Source: Echinometra lucunter (lineage: Eukaryota > Echinodermata > Echinoidea > Camarodonta > Echinometridae). Taken from it: a stretch of 64,000 nt of DNA. Position numbers and translations under genes: made by a program. The DNA is taken from the NCBI GenBank assembly GCA_029962745.1, contig CM057153.1, forward strand, positions 5,504,006-5,568,005. Direction: 5' to 3'. The number at the start of each line of letters is the position of its first letter. Position 1 is the stretch's first letter. The notes under the pieces were generated by a model. That model was given only the letters and a program-made list of their open reading frames with translations. It ran no database searches and was not told the origin of the DNA. Shown one piece after another: positions 21,784 to 36,700 of the stretch.

Positions 21784-24700
21784 GATAACAATAATAGTTA
21801 TCATCATCATCATCATCATCATCGTTAATGTGACTGAAATGACAATTACTATCGTAACTATATCGATCATTATTCTGATTTATGTAGTTATTTATATTAC
21901 TTTTGGGTAATTTCGGTGCCGTTTTGGTAATTTATATCACTTTTGGGTAATTCATATTACCTTTGGGTAATTTCGGCGCCATCACAGTTTTTCTGAAGTG
22001 GTGTAATAACAAAATTTAAAAAAAAAGATAGATAGCATGATGTAAATATGCAATGATGTGTGTGTCAGTCCATATTCTATATACGTTTGTCACGGTGCGT
22101 AGATCTTCAATTTACAGAGGCGGTGCTCCGGGGGGGGGGGGGGAGGGGCGGGGGGTACAGTGCCCCCACACACACATTTCGAAGCACCCAAAAAGTGTCC
22201 CTTTTTACCCAACAAAAATGCCGCCTTTCAAACCTGTTCAGTGCCCTTCTTTTATCTTAGAAGGGCCCATTTTTTTTGTTGATCAAGTGCCCTTTCGCTT
22301 TCTAGTAAGTGCCCCTTTTCGTTTCAGATAAGTTACCCTTCTTAAAATCTACAGAAATGCGCTCTTTTATTCCTTTCCCTTTTAATAGCGCTCTGTTCCC
22401 TTCTGAGAAGTGCACCTTTTACACTTCAAATGAATGTCCCTTTTAAAATGTGATTATTATCCCCCTTCACTACCTCTTTTCGTTTTTCACGGTGCAATTT
22501 CTCTTCTGCAGATTGCCCCTTTTCACCCCTGGTAAGTACCGTATTTGAAATCTGATACATGCCCTCATTTACTTCTGATAAGTGTCCCTTTTCCTTTCTA
22601 GTATGTCCAATTTCTGCATCTGTTCATGTAAGATAAGGGCAATTAGCGCCCTTTTTGTTTTCTGATAGTGTCCCTTTTACATTCGGGCAAGTGCTTCCCA
22701 CAACTGTAATTAGAAGGAACGGTGCCCCTTAATTGGGGAGTATTTTTCTACTTTTTCCTTCTAAAGCTCGCTCGCTACGCTCGCTCGCACTTATGATATC
22801 TCACTCAAGGCAGTTCAAGTGTGTTGTAACCATAAAGTCTTATATGTTCTCCCAAGTTCCTGATGGTATTGTGCTCAAACCCCATTCAGTTTGAATATTT
22901 TCTCTGATAAAAAATGATCGGTAGCTATGAGACCTCACTAATGCATTTAAACATTATAGCTTGGTCACTTTCAGGAAAACTATATACAGAGTAAATGGAA
23001 GAAATTTACAATGATAATGGAACACATATTTATCATTATAGGCCACTCGAAATATACTGCAAATACCATGCCCTCCAGCAAAAATACCTAGCATTTTTTT
23101 GCTTGCTCGCTTCGCTCGCTCACAATTGAGTAAGACAGAGCAGTATACAATAATATTGCAAAGTAGTTATTATCATGTAAAAGTATGTCAAAATGCACTT
23201 TCAAAGTGTGTTGAATAGAATGTAAGGGTATATTTTCCTTCTCGTGTTCAGCTTTTGTAAGGGCCCCTTTTTCCCCCAAAGTGCCCTTTTTCGCTAGTGC
23301 CCCCCCCCCACTTTGAAAGACGCTCCGTCGCCCTGTGTATTTATATCTGTGCATTCAGGTGTGGGTGTGTAAGGGTGTGTGTGTGTGTGTGTGTGCGTGT
23401 GTGTGTGAGAGGGTGGGTGCGGGTGTGTGTGTGAGAGGGTGGGTGCGGGTGTGTGTGTGTGTGTATCTGTATATAAAATTGATCCTCTATTTCTCGTGAA
23501 AGGTAAATCATCCCCCCCCCCAGGTGTAAGAACCTGTCTACGCCACTGCCTGTGGCTGTTCTTTTTTTTTTTGAAATGCCATTCTTTGAATGGTGATTAT
23601 GACATGCAAGCTCATTTGATGTTTTGTTTCTCCATTTTTGTTTTATGTTCCGTTTTGTCGTTATTTTTTGTAAATTGAGAATGATCCTGAATGTTTGGAT
23701 TTACCTCAAAACAGTTTAGAACTTGAACTGAATTATATTGGTCAGATTTTCAACTCTTTCATATCAGAGACAATTACATCTTTTGGGTATTTAGTGCCCC
23801 GCCCCCCCCCCCCCCCCCCCCCCCCACTTTGTAAGACATTCCAGCACCTTTAGGGAGTAGACTGTAGACTCATTCATCATTAATAATAATAGTAGATATT
23901 TCTATAGCGCCTTTTCCACAAGATACAAAGTGCTTTGAGATGTCATCCCTGGTCAGCATAGGAGATAAAATATATACAAATTACCAGGCAGTGACAGTGT
24001 CAGTCTAAAGTCCAATCATGAGGATATTAAAATAGATAAGTCTTCAAATTTCGTTTGAATTGATCCAATGTTGGTGACGATTTCAGAAGAGGGGGGAGCT
24101 TATTCCACAGCCTGGGTGCAGTAGAGGAGAAAGCTGCATCGCCAGCTAATTTGTAGGTGCGTGGTAGAGTAAAAGTCACTGACGATGAAAGACGAGTGCG
24201 CCTAGAATGTGAATGTCTTACGAGGCATTCCTTGACATACCCTGGTGCTCTGCCATTAACTACTTTGTAAACCAGTAGTAGAAGCTTGAAGGATATTCTC
24301 TCCTTGACTCACTCATTCAGCTAATGTAGTGTGTGTGGAAAAAACTCCAACTGCCATGCATGTTGCTCAAATTGAAAAGCAAAGACAGAAATTGTGAAAG
24401 CATTCATAACTCATTTTTAGATTGAAAAGGAGTCATTGTTATCATCTCCTATTCACATTGTTTTTCTCAAAATCCATGGATGAATTCAACCTTCAAACGA
24501 ATTTTATCAAGCGTGTTCCATTATTTTGTGAGAAAAAAAACAGTTTATGATTTATACAGCCGATCAAATGAGCATAGCCCAAGAGAGAACAGAATGAAAA
24601 GAAGAGGGGGAGGGGGAGATTAGAAACAGAGAAATGTCAAACTAGTGCAAGTATTGGATAAGGATGGATGAAAAATACTTGCGCCATGAAGAAAAGAATG

Positions 24701-27700
24701 GACCAGCATCAAACAGGATGTATTCTGTATATGCATCATTTGATATCAACAGTTAGAAATCCCTGGTTAGAAGTTGAATCCAAACTATGATATTGCTCTG
24801 TATATATGTGTGTTTTGTATGTTTGTGAACCACCTACTAGAACTTGTTTCCTTCTAGACATCCTCAGGCACCAGTCATTGGTATTTCTTTTTTTGGAAAA
24901 TATATAGAATGTAGTCTTTTGGAAGATATATCATATTTGGAAGGATAAAAAAATGAAGCTAAAATTTATGACTAAAATTTGACTTACATGTAGGCTATGA
25001 TTGGATGCCGACAAGAAATGAGCGGTGAAAATGACGCACCGGCGACAGAGAAATCAAATGGTGATTGGTTGACAGTTTTGACAAATGATATGAAAACTGA
25101 ACTTGTCTGAAGGAAATAATGGCCATTTTGGATTTTAGAAAATAAAATTGCGATAGTTTTGTGAAAAAAATGAGAGTAGGTCACTACACGTTCTTGTTTC
25201 CTTTGTCTGTTTGATGATTTATCTTTGCCTGAAAATAAAATTAATAAGTAATTGATTAATTGATTAAAAGAATGAATGAATGAATGAATGAATAAATGAA
25301 TGAATAAATAAACCATTATTCCCAGGGGGGCCACTCAGATATATTTGTGTACACATGCGTGTCCATGGGTTTTAAAAATACCCCCTAAACAGGTTTTATA
25401 CCTTGATGAAAAAACACCCCTTAACGAGGATTTTGCGTGGTTTCTCATGCAACTAAACCCCCTAAACAGGTTTGATTGAAGTAGTACCCCCTAAACAGGT
25501 TTGTTTAAAATATGACTCCCTAAACAAGATAAAACTAACCTGTATAGACCAAAATTCAGGATAACCTTTTTCAAACTGACACATGCTTCACCTTTTGCTA
25601 ACTGAAAATCCCCCAAAATGTTCTGTTCACATAATTGCTGCCGGTATGGAAAATTTACCCCCTTAACGCATTCTACACATTAATGAAAAGCCCGAAAAGC
25701 ACCCCTTTTTGTTGAAAATCAGCATTTTAGGACCCCTTAACAGATAACACGCGTTACGCGTTTCAAATGAAAAAAAAAACCCTTTTTATGCATTTTCTTG
25801 GATGCGCATGTATCTGAGTGCCCCCCCCCCCCCCCCCCAAGGCTATTATTGCTGTGGCAGCACTCTCCATGAGCCTCACAGTGTGTATTTTGGCTTACAA
25901 AGAAAAGCACAAAAACAAGCTTTTGATATTCATTGTCAAATGTCTTTATCATTTACATTGTTAGTTGTGATGTTGTGATGAAGGAAGGACAGCTAATGGC
26001 TTGACTCATCTTATCCTGTTTCTTATCTTCCTCTCTCTCTCTCTCTCTCTCTCTCTCCCTGAATTCTCCTCTTCATTCTTCTGTCACCCTTTAGACAATC
26101 CAATGAAGAGGGCCGAAGGGGAGCAAAGAGGCAATTAGACATTAGGCCTATCCAAGGCTATATGAACATTATAAGCTAGTAATGGTAGAATTATTCAAGA
26201 GCAAAGAAAAGCACTTCTTCTTTTGATTCAAAACATCCAGTTTAAGTAGGAACAATTTATAAGGGCAATTAGGTTTCTGTTCTACAAACAATTCTAAGGA
26301 GTCAGATTTTTCATTAGAATTATATTTAAATGTAAGTTCCTGAACACATTGTGAGATAATTGCTAGGGGATTTCTATGTTTCTAGACACTATGTGCTGCT
26401 CATTTGATCTGCTGCAAATATAAAAAAAACTTAGAAAGAACAAGCTTGATAAAATCAATCTAAAGGATAAATCTCTCACAAAATTTGAGAGCACCCTTTA
26501 ATAGATTTGGGCACAAAAACAAATTTGAGTAGGGAATGATAACAATGAGTCCTTTTCACCCTTAAAAGGATATATGAATTCTTCATATGAATTTTGCCCT
26601 TGCTTTTGAATTTATGCACAATTCGGGTTTTTCCCACACACACATTGGCTGAATGTATTGATCCCCCTGTGTAATAAAGGCCATGAGCCACAGTTATGGA
26701 TGAAATAGCCCCAACAGTGTTTTGTTGTTTATCTTTGTATTATGGTTATGCAGGACAGAGTTGTATGATCTTTAGTTTGTTTTTTTTTTTAATTTTCTTT
26801 TTGATGAGCATTTCAGGAATTCTCTTTGGTATAGTGCAAGAAAGGTTTTTTAATACCAATCAAATTTTGAAAATATCAAGAATGTCAATTTGTTGTATTT
26901 TTTTAAACGTTTATTTGAATAATTGGAAATAAATGTGTTTAAATTGAAAATTGAATTGAAATTGAAAAAAGAAAAAAAAATGAAATTCCTAACTAGTAAA
27001 TCCCTCAAAGACTTAAGCTCATCATTGTTATTATATGTATCTTCAAGTTGTTACACATTCAACTGAACTGCGACATGATGTTCTTTTTCTTACACTGATA
27101 TTTTTTTTGGTGAAAATGCTGAATAAATGATAATGATGATGATATTAATAATAATGATACTAATTATAATACATGTAAAAGTGATAATAATAACAATGTT
27201 ACTCAAAATGAGTATCGGCGTAGATCTAGCTGAATGACATGGAAGGCAGACTTTGGCATGCTTGTTCTCCAAAACTTCATGATGACTTGCAGTATTGAAG
27301 TAAATATATATGTGAAAGTTCGTTCACCTAGTGGCATGGTGATAATGGCCTGTTGACAATGGCCTGTGTGTTAATGTTACTTTGCAAGTGTTTGCTTTCA
27401 GCATGTTTGCTGTGCATTGCCATTTCTTGAATGAACATAGTGTAATGTAGATTTCAAGTTCTACTCATTCTGGAGTGGGAAGATCTCTGATAATGGTACC
27501 ATGGCTTGTTGAGCCAAAAGTGGTTTTCTTTGTACTTTTGTATTCTGTACATAGGTATTGTCATTTAAAAAACCCACCCACCAAACAAAGCATTTCATTT
27601 TTGAATTTTTTTTTCTCTCTTTTACTGTCACTCTCTCTCCTTTTCTCTATTTGCTTTTAGTTCAAACACAATGGCATAAATTGAATTGTTATGAGATTTC

Positions 27701-30700
27701 CATACATTTCATAACTGTAGACTCTATACTCACATTTCTTGGTGTTTTTTTTATCATGTCTTGTCTTTAGACATCTCTGAGATGTTTTCATTTTTACTGC
27801 TATTTACATCTGAAATGAATCATTTTCATCTATAGAAAATTGTCACCACTTGAGGGCCATTTGAAAGATTTGTTATTACATTGTATTTCTTTTAGATTTT
27901 TTTCATTATATAGACAGTAAAGGGTAAGGAATAAAATATTTTACCTATATTTTGAATATATTTTTGAACATTATGATCAACCCTTATCTTTCTTTTGTTT
28001 CCTTTTCTCGTTTCAGATCTTTTCTAGAGAAAGTTCTGATCAAGGGAAGCCCTGACAATGCTTTCTGTAAGATGGAGCGAGGGGAATTCACAGCAACACA
28101 GGTAATACATTTGAATATGCTTCACATATGACACTGAAATCTGGATGACCATAATACTTAAATAACACTGGTGTAAATCAATTTGGAGGAGTTGGGGTGA
28201 TGATTGAAATCTTTTTTGACGAAATTTCTAGCATGAACTCACACATGAGTAGTGTACACACACACACCCTCACCCACCTGCACACACACCCACACCCACA
28301 CACATACTCTCCCATCCTATCTCTGGTTTTTAATATCATTTCAAATAGAAATTTCACTACTGTAACCATCATTTATGACAGAGTTAACAAAAATTTCAAC
28401 AACTGATTTATTAAAATATATATCTGCTTTAAAAGTGGGGGTGTATTTGTACACACCACCTCCACCCCGCCCTCTAAAAAGTTTAGGGGATATACCCCAT
28501 CTTCCCTTTCCCTCAGATTTAGGCCAGTGCTTACTAATTACGTACATAATACTTAATGCAAATGAAAATGCTGTAGCAGAATCAAGTAAACAGCAACCAT
28601 TAAGCTCTGCCTTCTGTTCTTCAATCTGCTGCAAAAATAATGATGTCCTGTCAGTCCCTTTTGCAGACTGAACATTCAAAATGATTTAAATGCAACAGAA
28701 AACATTTTTAGGATATAGCCTATTACAACTGACAAATCTGGGCCACGTTACATAAGAAAATACCATTGATGGTAACTTTGCCATCAATGGTAACTTCCAT
28801 GGACACCTTGAATTTGATAGGTTGTTGAGCAATGTTACCATGGTAGTTACCATTGATGGCAAATTTTGTGTAACAGGGCCCAGGTTTTTGTAGAATGATA
28901 TTAATGCCAAGTGTTAATCTGAATATGAGTACAAAATGTTAGCTGCAGCCTAGGCCAAACAGTTGGTGTACATTGGCATAATTACCCAGTATTAAAATCG
29001 GGTAACAACTTCTTTTGGTACAGTATACATACATTTATATATGTATTGTGGAGTTTTTTTATATACCCCCGCCAAACGAAGTTTGAAGGAATCGGTGTAC
29101 GGTCGGTCGGTTGGGCAGTCCGTTGGGCGGTAGGTCCATTGCAAATTTTGCGGATCAAACTACTTCCTCATTTCTCGAGCAATGCTCATGAAATTCAGCA
29201 CACATTGGTCATGGGATGAAGATGTGCAAGCCACAAATTTGAATGTGTCGGAAAGTGCATTGCCATGGTAATGGCATATTATTGGAATAAATCATGGAAA
29301 AATCTTGCGGATCGAACTACTTCCTTATTTCTTGAACAATGCTCTTGAAATTTGGCACACACATTGGTCATGGGATGTAGATGTGCAAGACATACTTTTC
29401 GCATGCCTCGGAAACTGCGTTGCCATGATGACGGCATATAATTGCAATAAATTTGGAGAAAATCTTGTTGATCAATCTACGTCCTCATTTTTCGAGCAGA
29501 GGTATTGATATTAAGCGCAAACATTGGTCTTTTGATGAAGATGTGCAAGACACACTTTTTTATTCCATTGCAAACTGCGTTGCCATGGTAACCGCATGTT
29601 ATTGCAATAAATCGGAAAAATATTGCCGATCAATCTACTTCCTCATTTTTTTGAGTAGAGGTCATCAAATTTAGCACAAACATTAGTCTTGGAATGACGA
29701 ATAAGCAAGACACACTGTTTCCATGTGTCGGAAACCATGTTGCTATAGTAACAGCATATTGCAAGAAATCGGGGAAACCTTGCAGATCAAAATACTTCCT
29801 TATTTTTCGAGTAATGCTCATGAAATCTGGCAAACACATAAGTCTTTGAATGAAGATGTGCAAGACATATTTTTGAATTTGTCAGAAACTGCATTGCCAT
29901 GGTAACAGTGTATTATTGTAGTAAACCTGGAAATATCTGGTGGATCGAAATACTTCATTTTCCCAGCAGAAATTGGGCACACCATTGGGTCGGGGGTATG
30001 TTAGTCACCTTCATTGATTGCTATTTTTTTTTTCTTGCATTATCTTTCAACCAGTTTGCTGATGAGTTTGCCAAAGACTGTCAAGCACTTTCCAAGGAAG
30101 AGGGTATAGAACTCCCCAAGGATTTCAATGGAAGGACTCTGTTTGATAATTTCATGAATCTCAAGATGGTTCCTGATATGCTGAATGCTGTGGCTGTCCT
30201 CAAACAAAATGGTAACATGTTATGAAATACAGATGTCACTCCTGTAGTAGTTCATGGAAACCAAAAGAATTGGGAATTTCATATTTATCTCTGATAATTT
30301 ACATGTCTGTATTAAAATATTTGCATGATGCAGTGAAAAGAAAATCCTTTCCTCATATCATTATTGCAGCCAAAATGCTTGTTGACTTACTTCAAAAGAT
30401 TTGAGCATAGGAGTGATGAATATTACACTGATATATTACACTGAATAATAGTACATACCTTCAGTTCACATGTCATTCATGATTTTAGAAGAGCGGAAGC
30501 ACTATCCAAATTCATCTTTAAATCATTTTGGTTTGTAGTGAACTGGATCTTCATTTATTTACAGTAAGAGATGGAGATATGACTAGTAACAACTCTGTAT
30601 ATATTTGTTTTTCATATAAGGTGTAAAGACAGCAGCAGTGACCAACAACTATATTGATGACCGAGAGCAGAATTCAGTAGTTGCTGGTGCCATGACAGTC

Positions 30701-33700
30701 CTAAGCTCCTTCTATTTTGACCACTTTGTGGGATCTTGTCGCCTTGGGATACGTAAACCTGATCCAAGTATCTTCACTGAGGCCCTGAAGAAATTGGGAG
30801 TCAAGGCAGAAGAGGTTTGTAAAACAGGAATTGCATTGTGAATCAATATTACCAAAAAACAAATGGAAATTTTGCTTTAAAAAATGTAGGGAAGCATGAA
30901 TATTGATTTCCTGTGTGCCAATTTTTGTATAAATAGCATGTGCCACTTCTGCCAAGGCATTTCAAGATTTCACTGAATTTGGTTTTGAATCAAGCATTTC
31001 ACCTAAAGTCATGAAATGAGGAGGCTCATGAACTTAATAGTGATCAGATCAGTGGACTGTAACAGATTTTCCATGTTTGAATAAAGTTTAAACTGGCATA
31101 TATTAATTCCCACTGTTAAATTTTTTACTCAGTTATGGTCTTCAGATATTTCATAGAGTTATTATGATAGCACATCATTCACTTTGTAAGTCATGTAGAT
31201 CTTGAATATTTGCTGTTATCATAACCACATTTACCAAATGTTTCTCCACCTTACAGGCAGTGTTCCTAGATGACCTTGGACCTAACGTGAAGGCTGCCAG
31301 AGAAATGGGATTCTCAACCATCCTTGTAAAAGATACGTCTGCTGCCCTCAAGGAGCTGCAAGAAGTCACTGGCATTGATGTAAGTTAAACGATTGTAGAT
31401 AGTTTTCTTTTTAGCTGTTGCCTCTGCGTGGAACACTTAAAACCCTGTTGACAGAATAAATGGGCTAAGGCTAGACTAAACAATTTATTATGTTCTATTT
31501 TAGATACTTAACATGTATATATATATATATTTTTTTTTTCTACATATTGTAGGCACTTTTCACACTCTTTTCGTCACTTCACACATTCAAGAAAATTCAT
31601 GTAATGACCTTCCGTTCAAAGTATTAAACATTTTCTTCATTTCTGTCATCTTTTACATATTTTGCAATGTTTTCATTTATATGTACAGTGTAATTGAAAC
31701 ATGGTGATATACAACATGGAATCAGACTTTAAGACTCCAAGAAGCAAGGAGCTTACTTATACCCCTGAAAGATTTTCATTGTAAATTTATAAATTCATTC
31801 ATTATAAATCATAACTTGTATTTCTACTCTTTACTTTCACCTCTTTATCTTACTCTGCACCTAGAGCACACTACAGAGTGGATTTAGAGAATTGTAAATC
31901 ATGTGAATTATTATTATTATCATAAATTTCCATTTAATTACTTCCATTTTTGATGATATTTAGGTTTGCCAAGAAGCCAAACCCTTGTCTGTTCATCATC
32001 AAAGGGTTCCTCATTCCTATGCTACTACTAGGGTAAGTTGACTTTGTCAATTCAATTTCAGGACAATTTCATCATCAATTAAATTGCCCATAGAAATTAT
32101 GATTTGTTATGTGAGACAAAGTAGAAATGGTTCGGGGTGGGTTGTTTGGACTGTATTTTTTTTATTCTTATTTTGTTTATTTTTGTTTTCCTCTAAGTGG
32201 GTGGTGGTAGATATCTGTATTTTTTCAAGCCGCTATGGCTGAATGTATATTTGAAAATCAAATAATCTGAATGAATTTTCCATGGTCTGCACAACCTCAA
32301 ACAAGTATATATCGCCTAGCATTGCTAATTTTTTTCCGTATTTTTTTTTATACCGATTGGTTTTTATTTTTGTTCAAGGCAAAATTGTAAAATAACCCAA
32401 ACAGGGGGCTAAGAATCTTCTTTATTTAATCTCCAAAAGTAGAGTATAAAGTTTATATTTTGAGTACCTTTATAGATTTTACCTTTAAATGATGTTTTTT
32501 TTTTTTTTTAATCTATTTTTTTTCTTTAATTTTCCCCATTAGAGTGGAGTACGGTTTCACTATGTAGACATTGGTAGTGGTCCTCCAGTCATCTTCTGTC
32601 ATGGTTTCCCTGAATCATGGTATGAATGGAAATCTCAGGTAAGCCTTGTTGGCTCAAATTGCAAATCCTTTGTTTCTAATTATAAATTGTATTTAAAGCT
32701 CCCTTTATTCTACTTGTGTCCGATTATGATTTACTAGAGGATGATATTCATATATTTATTTATTTTGTTTTATTTATACAGGGTGGCCCCATCAGTAATC
32801 AAGTACTGTTTTCCATTGGGCCCTGTAAACAAATATATACAAGATAACAATTATTTCACAATCTATTTTTTGTAGATATGGAAAAGATAAAGTGTAATTA
32901 TATATATTGTCTTTGCAAATGCCATGCAAATCAGATGATTGGACAAGATGACGACTTGCAACTATTCATTATGATTACATTCTCATCACATTTGACTTTA
33001 TTGTCACATGGCAATAATATCTCATCTTTGAACTTCAGGGCAATATCTCTTCAGATATAATTCATTGGTAACAGAATTTCATGAATTTGCCTTCTTTTCT
33101 TTTCCTGGTCTAGATCCCAGCTGTAGTTGTTGCAGGTTTTCGAGTGATTGCTATGGACATGAAAGGCTATGGAGAAAGCAGCAATCCACCAGGTATGTGG
33201 TAACAGAGTGATGAATACAGATATATATTTTTGCAGTAGTTGACTATGATGCATTGTTATTGTAAAGCTGTAATATTTAGAATGAATATATGGTTTTATT
33301 CATTATCAGGATAGATATGCGAGTTAATCATAGATTTCATTTCTTTATGTCGTGCTGTTTTGTAGACGAAATGCTTGAGATTACACATATCTGAAGTAAT
33401 GAACTAACTGGCATCTTACTACATACTGGTACCTTCTGAATTAATTGTAATAATTGCATGTCCTTGTAAACTTTGTAAATGCATGTGCACATTACTCATC
33501 CCATTTTCTGTCCGTTTATTTCTCTCAGCTATTGAGGAATACACAATGGAAAGGATGTGTAAGGTATTAAGAGTATTCCTTTATATTATATACTATTCAA
33601 TATTCACTTGAAATTTGGGCCAGGATTTTCATAAAGGTTAGGATGGGAATTAGATGCACTGAAAAAAGGTTTAGTAGTAACTTGTGTGTGATTCATTGTG

Positions 33701-36700
33701 ATTAAAGATCTTCGGATGAAATATACTAGAAAATTTAGCTCATGTGAAAAGTTTTTTTTTTTTTTACACATTTCCTTAATGGAAGGGTTTCCTTGGTTGG
33801 TTGGTTTTACTTTCCATATAAAAAGCAATACAAACAAATACATGCAAATCAATATCATACAAGTGAATAATCAAATGAAAAAATGAACATATATTATATA
33901 ATGGCTTGAAGCTCTATTCAGAGCCATTATTCAGAGCCAGTGATCATCATTATCCTAATAATGACGATCACTGTTAAATCCATTTCATTAATGTAAGACC
34001 GAGAAAGGTTAGGATTTATACAGGAGTTATAATAGTTTCATGAGATAAGTTATCGATATTTAAGACAGCACATCACACTTCTTTTTTTGTAGGGTGTCGG
34101 GATTGAAATTTTGGCTCTGCATGCATTGAGCCCTGTGTTAAAATTGTTTAATTTGGGGGGTTCAGACTTAAATTGTGGGGGCCCACATGTCCGGGCACCT
34201 GTTAACGTTGAGCCCTCTTCAATGAATTTTAAGCATCCTCCCTATCCTCTTTTTGCAGGATATGGCTGAGTTTATGGATACCTTGGTAAGTTTTAGTGTA
34301 TGATTTGATTTTGATCGGTATATCACAAATTTACCATAGACCCCAGTCCAAGTTATCTTAGGCATAGTGTTCAATGTATTATTAAAGTATATGTATTCTT
34401 TTACTTTTTTATTGATTTCTTTGAACTTTGATACCCTACTTATCTTAATATGTATTGTTAAAATTTGAAGAACCTCATGGGTGCACTGGTACTAAGCCAG
34501 TGAAAGTATGATTTTCCTTCTTTTTTCGTATAACACTGGTTCTTTCTTAAATAAAAAGGCTTTATAATACAAAGCCAAAAAATTAATTTTTTTCATAGAT
34601 ATGTATTGAACAAAAAGTGTATTTATTTTTCCCCCTGTCCTGCATGTTTGCAGTGTATCCCTCAAGCTACTTTCATTGGTCATGACTGGGGTGGTGCGTT
34701 TGTCTGGAACTATGCTACTCATTATCCTGATAGGGTCAGGTAACTCTTCACCAAACTTTTTAAGATAATTGCATGCCAATGATATGTCAAGGTAAAATAT
34801 ATGCTTGTAAGTCAGCCCCCTAAAGCTCTTCCATTTTGTCCAGATCCACTAGAAGGCCGACCTAAGCATCCATCAATATTCATGATCAAAAATGAATAAT
34901 TCATTTTGTAAGATGCTTCCAACTAGTAGCATTTGTTTGTACGCGTTATGAAACGTAACACGCATCAACTTACCGCATGCGCAGTTAATGAATAATAAAT
35001 ATGCAACAAATGTGCATTAAATCAAAGTGTTAAAATAAAAATGATAAGCGCAATAGATATGAATAATGCAACAGTGTTATCGATATCATCGATATCATGG
35101 CGATAACGGGTGCTTAGTGGCCCCTTCAAATGATCCGAAAGAGGTGGGGCCCAATGCCATTTTGCGTAATGATATCTACTCATGCTGCTTTTCTTCTAGT
35201 AAATTTATTATATGTCTATGTTCTGAGTCATTCATTTCAGCTTTAAGAAGCCTAACCTAGTATTGAAATTGCGCATACTGCTAAAAAGCTTTTTAAGTTT
35301 TATTTTGGAAAATTGATAACTTTGAATCCTTTGCTGCGATGTTTCATATTGGTGCATTGATCTGCCTTATGGAAAACACATTTCTGTTTATAGACTGGAT
35401 GAGGCATCTGAAGTGAAATAGGAATATTCCTAGTTTTGTGTCTGTACTCTTTTCTTTCCCCCTCTATTAATGTTGAATGTTATTTTCCTAACTCTAATGA
35501 CTACATCTCTTTTCTTTTAGCGCTGTGGGTAGTGTCTGTGTACCTTTCTTTCCTCCGGACAACATCATGAATCCCATGGAGAAAATGAAGAAGGACCCTG
35601 GGTTGTACGACTACCAGCTGTATTACAATGAAGTGGTAACTCTCTCTTGTAATTTGTTATGTAACCTCACCCATCCCCATCTCTCCCTCATAAAAGCACC
35701 CCAAATATCTTACTTAACCTGATAACTACTTGATTCTCTAGTCCCCCTAATTCCCAAATAAATAATACGGGGACCACCTGTTCCCTTAGGCAATGGGTTA
35801 ATGGATGTATTTGAGGTGTGATGATCCACTAGATAAATTCCCCAACTGTGGTTTCAGTGGTACACCCAAATCATAAGTGGTTCTTTTTTTGAGATGCACC
35901 ACTTTTGGCTGAACTACATTAATCTGTATATGCCACTCTTTGCCCAGGTTTACTGATGGCTTCTGACAACCCACAGCCCAGTAGGAAGAGCTACTTGCAT
36001 GCTTGAGCACCTCAATTGTCTTAGTAGTGAAGCTAAAGCTGAGGTTACAACAATTTTGTAATGTGTGATCATTGATATCAATCCCTAATATCAGCACAAT
36101 GCGTTATTTTTATAATGATTGTTGTTATCATTGTTTTCATTGTAATGGTCTATATTGATTATTTTCATTAACAGGGAGCAGCCGAAGCAGAGCTTGGAGC
36201 CAACCTTGAGAAAACTGTGAAGGCTTTTTTAAGGCGTCCTCATGAGGTAGGTACAAGTTACACACATTGCACATTTCATATTTATGAATAGCTGCTATTG
36301 AAATTGACTCAGTATTTGCCTTGAAATTGTCTTAAATATCTCCCTTGTCCTGTGCATTATTCTATAGCAAAGACATAAGCTGAAAGCATTATTCTTGCTC
36401 TCGTAATTTTCTTTGACGTGAAAGCTTTGATGTTTGTAACTATTTTGTAGTTCAGAAATACATTAAGGTCACATAATTATTAAGCATTTACCAGCTTAAT
36501 GAAAGTTACTGCTTATGGAGAAAAAAAAGTTATTATTTTGTTGTCTCTTTTTATCATGTCTGAACAGCTCCAAGAAATAGGAATCTCTGTAACCGGAGTC
36601 AGAGAAAAGGGTAAGTAATTGTAAAATGAAATTTTAATGATGTCGGAATGTCTAATGTGCAACCAGTAATGCAAGAGAGATCAGAACCGTTTTGTTGTCT

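Larger units (their letters stand above)
21519..23548 (+). mobile_element. hAT-like non-autonomous element in intron 1, 8-bp TSD
   Basis: A 2030-bp insertion with TIRs CAGGGGCGTAGACAG and the inverted CAGTGGCGTAGACAG, flanked by an exact 8-bp duplication CCTGTGGC (21511-21518 and 23549-23556). No transposase ORF is visible. It contains an (ATT)n array (21660-21830), a probable nested element (22115-23335) and GT-rich sequence (23358-23470). Confidence 0.9.
20816..28016 (+). other. Intron 1 of copy 1, expanded to 7.2 kb
   Basis: The matching intron of copy 2 is 1.25 kb. The extra length is repeats: a G-rich tract near 21045, an hAT-like element (21519-23548), a LINE fragment (23878-24310), a TIR element near 25325-25845, and microsatellites. 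The first ~150 bp of the intron occur again at 27209. Between 24310 and 25260 and between 25860 and 27200 I see only AT-rich non-coding sequence with (AATG)n near 25265, (CT)n near 26030 and LINE-tail-like sequence near 26880-26970. Confidence 0.85.

Noticed and set aside
28375..28679. Frames on both strands in intron 2 of EPHX2 copy 1
   Set aside because: They are open by chance in both directions, lie between verified exons and match no family.
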